DNA of 15,499 nt, taken from NCBI GenBank assembly GCA_023428785.1, contig JAEYWU010000137.1:1-15499 (forward strand). The letters are read 5' to 3'. Both the position numbers and the translations under genes were made by a program. Below, in pieces: positions 1-6,487 of the stretch. Under the pieces are notes generated by a model, which saw only the letters and a program-made list of their open reading frames with translations, was not told the origin of the DNA and did no database searches. This DNA comes from Pseudomonadota bacterium (GTDB taxonomy: Bacteria; Pseudomonadota; Alphaproteobacteria; Caulobacterales; Caulobacteraceae). The number at the start of each line of letters is the position of its first letter. Within the stretch, counting starts at the first letter, position 1.

Positions 1-95
1 GCGCACGGCAGGCCGCCGCCGAGGCCGCCGCGGCGGAACGTGCGCGCGCCCCACAGGAGACGGCGGCGCCCGCAGAGGATGGAGCCGAGGAATGA
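1..95 (+). CDS. mreC: MreC, C-terminal end (partial, 5' end outside window)
   Basis: Only the last 30 codons plus the stop are present, read in the frame that ends with TGA at 93-95. The translated tail is rich in Ala, Glu and Arg and ends in acidic residues (…AEDGAEE). It shows no fold of its own; a disordered Ala/Glu/Pro tail is common at the end of MreC in this group. The assignment rests mainly on position: the stop overlaps the mreD start by ATGA (92-95), and mreD, mrdA and rodA follow in the usual mre order. MreC is the periplasmic scaffold of the Rod elongation complex that contacts PBP2. It could only be something else if the operon were rearranged just outside the window. Confidence 0.75.
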   Translation, partial: ARQAAAEAAAAERARAPQETAAPAEDGAEE

Positions 96-628
96 GGCGG
101 GTCGCGCCCGCGCGACGGGCCGCTGCAGTCAAGGTCGTCGGCCCGGTTCAATGGATCCTCTATCCGGCGCTGGCTACACTTGCGGCTACGCTGGTTCTGG
201 CCACGCCCATCGAGGTCTTTGGCCTGACCCTGCCTGAACCGGTCGTGCCCATGGTGCTGGCTTTCGCCTGGCCGCTGATCCGTCCGTCGATCCTGACGCC
301 GATCGCCCTGTTGCTCGTAGGGCTGGTGACGGACCTGTTCTGGGGCACGCCTCTCGGCCTATGGCCGCTCGGTTTGCTGAGCGCCTATGCGACCGTGCTT
401 CTGGCGCGCGCCTACATCACCGGGCAGGACACCCGCCTGTTGTTCGCCTGGTATTCGGGCGTGACCCTGATGGCCTTCCTGGTGGTCTATCTGATCGTCA
501 CCGGTGTGGCCGGACATCCGCCGAGCGTGATCGCCCTGTTCTTCCAGATCCTGCCGACGATCCTGCTGTTCCCGGCGGCGAACTGGTTGATTGAGCGCTT
601 TGACGACGGAGACCTGCGTTTCCGATGA
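92..628 (+). CDS. mreD: Rod shape-determining protein MreD
   Basis: A 178-residue integral membrane protein of the usual MreD length. After a short basic N-terminus (residues 1-17) it has five to six hydrophobic segments, roughly at residues 20-40, 50-65, 67-85, 88-106, 115-138 and 143-166. The loop motif DLFWGTPLG (81-89) resembles the conserved D-x-x-x-G-x-P-L-G stretch of MreD. MreD is a small inner-membrane partner of MreC in the Rod complex that directs lateral wall synthesis. The start overlaps the mreC stop and the stop overlaps the mrdA start, both as ATGA, which implies translational coupling along one transcript. The sequence is poorly conserved across bacteria, so the context between mreC and mrdA carries much of the identification. 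Confidence 0.93.
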   Translation: MRRVAPARRAAAVKVVGPVQWILYPALATLAATLVLATPIEVFGLTLPEPVVPMVLAFAWPLIRPSILTPIALLLVGLVTDLFWGTPLGLWPLGLLSAYATVLLARAYITGQDTRLLFAWYSGVTLMAFLVVYLIVTGVAGHPPSVIALFFQILPTILLFPAANWLIERFDDGDLRFR

Positions 629-2550
629 GCGACGGTCCCAAGATCTATTTCAACGAGGTCAATGAGCGGCAGGGCTCGTTCCTGCGCCGGACTTTTCTGC
701 TGGGCGGCGCAAGTCTGCTGGGGCTGGGGGTGCTGGGAGCGAGGCTCGCGCACCTGCAACTGATCGATCAGCGCCGCTATGCCTCGGCCGCGGTCGCCAA
801 CCGCTTCAACGACCGACTTCAGGTCGCGCCGCGCGGGCGTATCGTCGATCGCAACGGCGTGGTGCTGGCGGGCAATCGTCCGAGCTTCACGGTCTCTGTC
901 GTGGCCGATGCGACCCAGGACCTGGACGCCACGCTGGATCTCGTCACCCGCCTGATCCCCGAGACGGCCGAACGCCGCCGCCGGATCATCCGCGAAATCA
1001 GTGCTGCGCCCCGGTTCGCGCCAGTGCCAGTGAAAACGGACCTGACCTGGGAGGAGTTCGCGCGCGTCAGCCTGTTTGTGAACGAGCTGCCCGGTGTGAT
1101 CGCGACGATGGACGACGTGCGGTTCTACCCCTTCGGCGGCAGCTTCGCCCATGCCGTCGGCTATGTGGCCAAGGTCTCGGACCGGGACGTGGAGCGGGTG
1201 CGCGAAGACGGCGACCAGCCGCCGGCCATCTTCTATCACCCCGGTTTCCGCATCGGCCGTGTCGGGATCGAGCGGTCGCTGGACGAAGAGCTGCGGGGCC
1301 GGCCGGGCTTCCAGCGCGTCGAGGTGGACGCCCAGGGCCGTGTTCGTGGCGAGGATCCCGAAGGTTCGCAGCAGCCCACACCCGGGGACGAGGTGGTCCT
1401 CACGCTCGACGCTGACGCCCAGAACCGGGCGCTGGAAGTCTTCGGGGAGGATTCCGGCGCGGCCGTCGCGATCGACTGCCGGACCGGCGATATCCTGTGC
1501 ATGGCCTCGGCGCCGTCGTTCGATCCGAACCTGTTCGTGTCCGGTGTGCCGAGCGCGATCTACGGGGCCTGGCGCGACTACGAACGGACGCCGTTGCTCG
1601 ACAAGGCGGTGACCGGCACCTATGCGCCGGGATCGACCTTCAAGCCGGTCACCGGCATGGCGGCGATGCTTCAGGGCGCCGATCCAAACCGCATCATCAC
1701 CTGCAACGGCGGCTACTATCTGGGAAGGCGTTTCGGCTGTACCGGCCGGCACGGCCCGCAGGATATGAAGAACGCCATCAAGAACTCCTGCAACGTCTAC
1801 TTCTATACCCTGGCGGTAGAGATCGGACCCGACGCCATCGCGGCGGTCGCGCGTCACATGGGCTTTGGCCAGGAATACGAAATCGGCATCGGCAGCCAGA
1901 ACGTCGGCATCGTTCCGGATCGCGCGTGGAAACGCGAGAATTTCGAAGGTGAGAACCAGCGATGGTTTGCCGGCGAGTCACCGAGTTACGGGATCGGGCA
2001 GGGGTACCTGGGCGTCAATGCCCTGCAGTTGGCCGTCTATGCCGCGCGTATCGCCAATGCCCGCAAGCTGGTGATGCCGCGCCTGATCAAGTCGGTCGGC
2101 GGCGTGGATCGGCCGCAGCAGCCGTTCGAGGACATCGGCTACGACTTCGACAAGATGCGAGTCCTGCAGGAAGGCATGGAACTGGTGACGGACACGGGCG
2201 GCACCGGATTCCGCAACAGCCAGCTGGGTCTGGGGACCATGCGCATGGCTGGCAAGACCGGCACGGCGCAGGTGCGCAATTATGGCAGCGGTGCGCGAGG
2301 CCGTGGCGGCGACTGGTCCAGCCGTGACCACAACCTGTTCATCGCCTATGGGCCGATCGACGATCCGCGCTACGCCATCTCGATCATCGTGCAGCATGGG
2401 GGCAGCTTCGGCGGCACGGTCGCGGCGCCCAAGGCGCGCGAGATCATGCGGACCCTTATCCTCAAGGACCCCGAACTGCTGGCGCGGTTCGACGCACCGC
2501 CGCAGCCTGAAGCGCCCGCCGAAGACGTCGCGCTGGAGGCGTCCCAATGA
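625..2550 (+). CDS. mrdA: Penicillin-binding protein 2 (elongation transpeptidase)
   Basis: A 641-residue class B penicillin-binding protein, close to the ~630 residues of E. coli PBP2. It has a cytoplasmic N-terminus, one membrane anchor (about residues 23-43), and a pedestal/dimerisation domain beginning with the motif RGRIVDRNG (70-78). The transpeptidase domain carries all three active-site motifs: STFK with the acylated Ser337 and Lys340, SCN at 388-390, and KTGT starting at Lys544. No key residue is missing, so it should be active. It cross-links peptidoglycan during lateral elongation and works with RodA, encoded next with a 4-base ATGA overlap. It ends in an acidic, Pro/Ala-rich tail. 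The neighbour RodA and the mre context separate it from FtsI, the division homologue. Confidence 0.97.
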   Translation: MSDGPKIYFNEVNERQGSFLRRTFLLGGASLLGLGVLGARLAHLQLIDQRRYASAAVANRFNDRLQVAPRGRIVDRNGVVLAGNRPSFTVSVVADATQDLDATLDLVTRLIPETAERRRRIIREISAAPRFAPVPVKTDLTWEEFARVSLFVNELPGVIATMDDVRFYPFGGSFAHAVGYVAKVSDRDVERVREDGDQPPAIFYHPGFRIGRVGIERSLDEELRGRPGFQRVEVDAQGRVRGEDPEGSQQPTPGDEVVLTLDADAQNRALEVFGEDSGAAVAIDCRTGDILCMASAPSFDPNLFVSGVPSAIYGAWRDYERTPLLDKAVTGTYAPGSTFKPVTGMAAMLQGADPNRIITCNGGYYLGRRFGCTGRHGPQDMKNAIKNSCNVYFYTLAVEIGPDAIAAVARHMGFGQEYEIGIGSQNVGIVPDRAWKRENFEGENQRWFAGESPSYGIGQGYLGVNALQLAVYAARIANARKLVMPRLIKSVGGVDRPQQPFEDIGYDFDKMRVLQEGMELVTDTGGTGFRNSQLGLGTMRMAGKTGTAQVRNYGSGARGRGGDWSSRDHNLFIAYGPIDDPRYAISIIVQHGGSFGGTVAAPKAREIMRTLILKDPELLARFDAPPQPEAPAEDVALEASQ

Positions 2551-3704
2551 CCGCTTCCGCCATCAGCCGTCCGGGCGAACGTGACCGCCTTCCGGTCAAG
2601 CTGGGCCAGATCGACTGGCGCCTCGCCGGCCTGCTGGCCATCGTGGCGGGCGCCGGGTCGATGATGCTCTATTCTCTGGGCGGCCAATCCTGGGAGCCGT
2701 GGGCCATGGCCCATGCCATCCGGTTCGGCGTGCTGTTCGTGATGATGCTGGCCCTGGCGCTGGTGGAGCCCCGCTGGTGGTATTCGGTGGCCTATCCGAC
2801 CTACGGCTTCATCCTGCTGCTGCTGCTGCTCGTGGAGTTCACGCCGCTTGGCTACACCGCCGGCGGCGCCAAGAACTGGCTGAACCTCGGCTTCACCCGG
2901 ATCCAGCCGGCCGAGTTCATGAAGATCGGCGTCGTTCTGGCCCTGGCCCGCTGGTACCACGGGGCGACGGCGCAGGAAGCGCGGCTGCACTGGAAGCTGA
3001 TCGTCCCGGCGGGGATTGTGGGCGTGCCTTTCCTGTTGGTCGCCAACCAGCCAGACCTGGGCTCGGCCATGCTGATCGGCATCACTGGGGCCGCGGTGAT
3101 CTTCGCGGCCGGCCTGAGCTGGAAGCTGGTGCTTGGGCTGGGCGCCACGGCGCTGGCCGCCATCCCGCCTTTCGTCATGTTCGTGATGCACGACTATCAG
3201 CGCAATCGGGTCATGACCTTCCTGAACCCGGAAGCCGATCCGGGCGGCGCGGGCTATCAGATCGTGCAGTCCAAGATCGCCATGGGTTCGGGGGGCGCGC
3301 TCGGGCGCGGATACGGGCTGGGCAGCCAGAGCCAGCTGAACTTCCTGCCCGAGAAGCATACCGACTTCATCTTTGCGACCCTGGGAGAAGAGTTCGGCTT
3401 TGTCGGGTCGTTCGGCCTTCTGCTGTGCTTTGCGGCCATCATCATTATCTCGCTGCGGATCGCGGCCTTGTCGCACAACCACTTTGGCCGGATGGCGACT
3501 GCGGGCGTGGTGGCGACCTTCGCGGCCTATGTGCTGATCAATGGTGCGATGGTCATGGGCCTGGCGCCGGTCGTGGGCGTGCCGATGCCGCTGCTGTCCT
3601 GGGGCGGCTCGATGATGCTGACGGTGATGATCGGCTTCGGACTTGTGCAGAGCGTGCGGGTGCACAGATATCTTGAACTGCCCAAGGGAAGAGGCGTTTT
3701 CTAG
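2547..3704 (+). CDS. rodA: Rod shape-determining protein RodA (SEDS glycosyltransferase)
   Basis: A 385-residue SEDS-family polytopic membrane protein, also called MrdB, that polymerises lipid II into glycan strands for the elongation machinery. Visible family motifs are GAKNWLNLG (107-115), RIQPAEFMK (118-126), NQPDLGSA (167-174) and LPEKHTDFIFA (267-277). Asp273 in the HTDFIF motif corresponds to the catalytic aspartate described for RodA (Asp262 in E. coli). It is predicted to have about ten membrane spans, starting near residue 24. It is translationally coupled to mrdA through ATGA at 2547-2550; RodA and PBP2 form the polymerase/cross-linker pair. The stop TAG (3702-3704) is only 4 bases before the next gene. 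A shorter start is unlikely because the N-terminal region lines up with the operon overlap. Confidence 0.97.
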   Translation: MTASAISRPGERDRLPVKLGQIDWRLAGLLAIVAGAGSMMLYSLGGQSWEPWAMAHAIRFGVLFVMMLALALVEPRWWYSVAYPTYGFILLLLLLVEFTPLGYTAGGAKNWLNLGFTRIQPAEFMKIGVVLALARWYHGATAQEARLHWKLIVPAGIVGVPFLLVANQPDLGSAMLIGITGAAVIFAAGLSWKLVLGLGATALAAIPPFVMFVMHDYQRNRVMTFLNPEADPGGAGYQIVQSKIAMGSGGALGRGYGLGSQSQLNFLPEKHTDFIFATLGEEFGFVGSFGLLLCFAAIIIISLRIAALSHNHFGRMATAGVVATFAAYVLINGAMVMGLAPVVGVPMPLLSWGGSMMLTVMIGFGLVQSVRVHRYLELPKGRGVF

Positions 3705-3708
3705 CGGC

Positions 3709-4233
3709 ATGACCGAAACCACGCGGCCCACGGCCGACCAGCTGGGCAAGACACCCGAAGACGCGATCGACGCTACGTCGGCCGCGGCCGCCGTATCGGA
3801 GACGCCCTGCGCCCCGGGCGAGGACTGTCCGCAGCCGATCACCGCCTGGACCACGCCGGAGGACTCAGCGGCCATGGCTGAAGGCCTGCGCATGCGCGAA
3901 AACCCAGCGGAGTGGGCGTTTGTGCGGCTGTCGCGCCTGATTCAGGACTTCGAGTCCAAGCTGGACGAGAACGATGAGGTCGGGGCGCGCATCGTCAACG
4001 GACCGGCCGACAGCGCTTTTCACATGCGCGACCTGGGGTTCTGGGGGCCGGACTTCATCCTGTTCATGGGGGTCAACGAGAGCGGCCGGCCGATCCGGCT
4101 GATCCAGCACTACACCCAGCTGAACGTGCTGCTGAACGCCATGCCCAAGCCCCAGCCGCAGGAGCCTGCGCGCCGGATCGGTTTCCAGCTTCAGGAGCGG
4201 GTCGACCAGACCCAGAAGGGCCGCCGGGACTAG
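3709..4233 (+). CDS. DUF6173 family protein in the mre operon
   Basis: A predicted 174-residue soluble protein with no signal peptide or membrane segment. Residues 1-60 are Ala/Thr/Pro/acidic and probably disordered. The folded part runs from about residue 65 (NPAEWAFVRLSRLIQDFE) to the end, with the conserved stretches LGFWGPDFILFMG, PIRLIQHYTQLNVLL and RRIGFQLQ. I recognise these as the pattern of DUF6173, a family common in Alphaproteobacteria with no established function. The ATG at 3709 lies 4 bases after the rodA stop, with a purine-rich GGGAAGAGG at 3686-3694 that could be a somewhat distant ribosome binding site. An in-frame ATG upstream at 3643 would overlap rodA by 62 bases and is less likely. 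Position implies co-transcription with the Rod genes, but a role in elongation is only inference. Confidence 0.78.
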   Translation: MTETTRPTADQLGKTPEDAIDATSAAAAVSETPCAPGEDCPQPITAWTTPEDSAAMAEGLRMRENPAEWAFVRLSRLIQDFESKLDENDEVGARIVNGPADSAFHMRDLGFWGPDFILFMGVNESGRPIRLIQHYTQLNVLLNAMPKPQPQEPARRIGFQLQERVDQTQKGRRD

Positions 4234-4247
4234 AGCCTGCCGGCGGC
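4220..4247. terminator. Hairpin spanning two overlapping stop codons
   Basis: GCCGCCGG (4220-4227) pairs perfectly with CCGGCGGC (4240-4247), giving an 8-base-pair GC stem with a 12-base loop. The loop contains CTAG (4230-4233), which is at once the TAG stop of the plus-strand DUF6173 gene and the reverse-strand TAG of the iminopeptidase. Its place exactly between converging genes fits a bidirectional terminator or transcript-end stabiliser. There is no T-run on either side, so classic intrinsic termination is not assured. Confidence 0.4.
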
Positions 4248-5201
4248 GTCCGTCGCGCGGATCAGGCCGTCGATGATGCCCGGCTCGGTCGACGCGTGGC
4301 CGGCGTCGCCGATGACCTCGAAACGGGCCTCTGGCCAGGCGCGGTGGAGCGCCCATGCGCCCGACATCGGCGTCACCACATCGAACCGGCCCTGAACGAT
4401 CCACGTCGGGATGTGGCGGATGCGGTCGACCGATTTGAGAATCCAGTTCTCCTCGGGGAAGAAGCCCTTGTTGGTGAAGTACCAATTCTCGATCCGGGCG
4501 AAGGCGACGGCGAAGTCGGCCTCGGCGAACTTGTCGGGGCGGGCGGCCGGACCCTGGGCGCTGACGGTGTCGCCTTCCCAGCTGGACCAGGCGATGGCGC
4601 AGCGGCGGCGCTCGGCCACGTCGTCCCCCATTAGCCGCTTGTAGTAGGCTCCCATCAGATCGCCGCGCTCAGCCTCAGGGATCGGCTCCAGGAAGCGCTC
4701 CCACGCGTCCGGGAAGATCTCGGACGCACCATGTTGATAGAACCAGTGCAACTCCGGCTGGGTCAGCAGGAAGATGCCGCGCAGGATCAGGCTATCGACC
4801 CGGTCAGGGTGGGTGAGAGCATAGGCTAGCGCCAGGGTGGAACCCCACGAGCCGCCGAACACGGACCACTTCTCGACACCGGCCTGGACGCGCAGATGTT
4901 CGATGTCCTCGATCAGCTTCCAGGTGTCGTTGTCCTCAAGGACTGCATTGGGCGTCGACAGGCCGCAGCCGCGCTGGTCGAACAGGAAGACGTTCCAGAC
5001 CGCCGGGTCGAAATAGCGGCGCATGCCGGGATTGACCGCGCCGCCCGGACCGCCGTGCAGGACGATCATCGGCTTGCCGCGCGCGTTGCCGCAGGCCTCC
5101 CAATAGATTTCGTGTACGCTGTCGGTCTTCATCCGGCCCGAGGCATAGGGCTCGATCTCGGGGTAGAGGACGCGACGGGAAGCTGACTGAATGGAATCCA
5201 T
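4230..5201 (-). CDS. pip: Prolyl iminopeptidase (alpha/beta hydrolase, family S33)
   Basis: A 323-residue cytoplasmic aminopeptidase that removes N-terminal proline from peptides, of the usual length for the family. The oxyanion-hole motif HGGPGG is at 49-54, DQRGCGLS at 75-82, and the nucleophile elbow GGSWGS at 116-121 with Ser118. Asp274 in GRFDVVTP and His302 in GDAGHAS complete the catalytic triad. The cap-domain sequence WSSWEGDT (205-212) is typical of prolyl iminopeptidases and helps separate it from other alpha/beta hydrolases. The ATG at 5199-5201 has an AAGGA almost touching it, so the ribosome site is poorly spaced. The next in-frame ATG (residue 24) would remove little of the domain. 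It stands alone, convergent with the DUF6173 gene and divergent from the MFS gene across about 106 bases. Confidence 0.95.
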   Translation of the reverse strand: MDSIQSASRRVLYPEIEPYASGRMKTDSVHEIYWEACGNARGKPMIVLHGGPGGAVNPGMRRYFDPAVWNVFLFDQRGCGLSTPNAVLEDNDTWKLIEDIEHLRVQAGVEKWSVFGGSWGSTLALAYALTHPDRVDSLILRGIFLLTQPELHWFYQHGASEIFPDAWERFLEPIPEAERGDLMGAYYKRLMGDDVAERRRCAIAWSSWEGDTVSAQGPAARPDKFAEADFAVAFARIENWYFTNKGFFPEENWILKSVDRIRHIPTWIVQGRFDVVTPMSGAWALHRAWPEARFEVIGDAGHASTEPGIIDGLIRATDAAGRL

Positions 5202-5307
5202 GTCCTTGTGGACCGTCCGGCGAAGCGGGGGTCAACCCGGAAACGCCATTCTTTCGCCGAGTTCATGATCGCGCGCCGTTCGCGCCACGGCATGCTATGG
5301 GCGCCCG

Positions 5308-6468
5308 ATGCGCGCGTCTCACGCCACCGCCCTGACCTATGGATTGATCTTCGGCGCGACGGGGGTCACGCTGCCCTATGCCGGGCTCTGGCTGGAAAGC
5401 CGGGGGCTGTCTGGGGCCGAGATCGCAGTGATCCTGGCGGCGCCGATGCTGGCGCGAATCGTGACAGGGCCGATGGTTGCCCTATGGGCGGACGGCTTCA
5501 GGTTAAGGCGCACGGCCCTGGCCTGGCTGGCGGCGGTAGGAGCGGCCGCCTACGGCGCCTGCGCCCTGGTGGAAGGCTTCCTGCCCTGGCTGGTGCTGTG
5601 GTTCGTGGCGGCGACCGCCTCGGCCTCGTTGATCCCGCTGGCCGACGCCCTGGCGCTGAAGCTGGCGCGGCGGGAGGGCTTCGCCTTTTCCATTCCGCGC
5701 GGCGTGGGATCGCTGACCTTCATCGGGGCCAATGTAGCGATGGGCGCGATCCTCAGGACTGCCGACACAGGCGCGGTGCTGGCCTGGACCGTGCTGGCGA
5801 CCGGCCTCATCGCAGCGGCGGTTCTGCTGGGGCCCCGCGAGCCGGTCAGGGATGAGGCGAGCCCTCCGACAGGATCTCGGTTCGAGGGCATGGGCCGGCT
5901 GCTGGGGGACCGGACCTTCATGATCGCCATCCTCGCCATCAGCCTGATCCAGGCGGCGCATGCCTTCTACTACGGCTTCTCGGCCATCGCCTGGCGCGAG
6001 CAGGGGATTTCGACGCGCGATGTCGGGTTGCTGTGGGGCTTCAGTGTCGCGGTGGAACTGGCGCTCATGTGGGGGCTCGAGCCGTGGCGTCGGCGTCTCG
6101 GTGTGGGCCCCCTGACCATGCTGGCGCTCGGCGGGGCGGCGTCACTGGTGCGCTGGACGGCCATGGCCTTTGCGCCGCCGCTGTGGCTGTTGTGGCCGTT
6201 GCAGGGCCTGCACGCCCTGTCCTTCGCGGCGGTGTTTCTTGCGGCGCTACAGGTTATCGAAAGGCTGGCGCCGCCATCGCAGTCGACAGCGGCCCAGATG
6301 CTCTATTCCAGCCTGTCGGCCGGGCTTCTCATCGGTCTGGCGACGGTCGTGTCAGGGCCGCTCTACGACGCCTACGGGGTACGCGGATATCTGGCCATGG
6401 CCGGCCTGGCCCTGGCGGGCGCCTCGCTCCTGCTAGCGGTGCGCAGACCGCTCACCGAAGCCGCCTAA
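5308..6468 (+). CDS. MFS transporter, MFS_1-like / PPP family
   Basis: A 386-residue inner-membrane transporter with about twelve hydrophobic spans in two halves of six, separated by a polar linker around residues 175-195. The loop after the second span, GPMVALWADGFRLRR (54-68), matches the major facilitator motif A pattern. The motif RGVGSLTFIGAN (131-142) resembles the R-x-x-G-S-x-x-F stretch seen in HcaT and nucleoside-permease-like members, which is why I place it in the MFS_1-like/PPP group. That group includes phenylpropionate transporter HcaT, but the substrate here cannot be read from the sequence. I see no good ribosome binding site before the ATG at 5308, so the message may be leaderless or nearly so. 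Its 3' end faces tipN with only 9 bases between the stop codons. Confidence 0.88.
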   Translation: MRASHATALTYGLIFGATGVTLPYAGLWLESRGLSGAEIAVILAAPMLARIVTGPMVALWADGFRLRRTALAWLAAVGAAAYGACALVEGFLPWLVLWFVAATASASLIPLADALALKLARREGFAFSIPRGVGSLTFIGANVAMGAILRTADTGAVLAWTVLATGLIAAAVLLGPREPVRDEASPPTGSRFEGMGRLLGDRTFMIAILAISLIQAAHAFYYGFSAIAWREQGISTRDVGLLWGFSVAVELALMWGLEPWRRRLGVGPLTMLALGGAASLVRWTAMAFAPPLWLLWPLQGLHALSFAAVFLAALQVIERLAPPSQSTAAQMLYSSLSAGLLIGLATVVSGPLYDAYGVRGYLAMAGLALAGASLLLAVRRPLTEAA

Positions 6469-6469
6469 G

Positions 6470-6487
6470 CTTGGGCTCTAGCCCAGG
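6470..6487. terminator. Short hairpin between convergent MFS and tipN genes
   Basis: CTTGGGC (6470-6476) can pair with GCCCAGG (6481-6487), including one G-T wobble, around the tetraloop TCTA. It lies in the 9-base gap between the MFS stop and the tipN stop and runs into the last tipN codons. It may end transcription in both directions, but the stem is short and lacks a T-run, so this is a weak call. Confidence 0.3.

Noticed and set aside
487..1857. Open frame of 456 codons on the minus strand, antisense to mrdA
   Set aside because: It lies opposite a complete PBP2 gene with all active-site motifs. Its translation is rich in Arg, His, Gly and Asp with no recognisable domain, as expected for a shadow frame in GC-rich DNA.
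2370..3893. Open frame of 507 codons on the minus strand, across rodA and its flanks
   Set aside because: It spans three true genes on the other strand, and its translation is low-complexity His/Gln/Arg-rich sequence.
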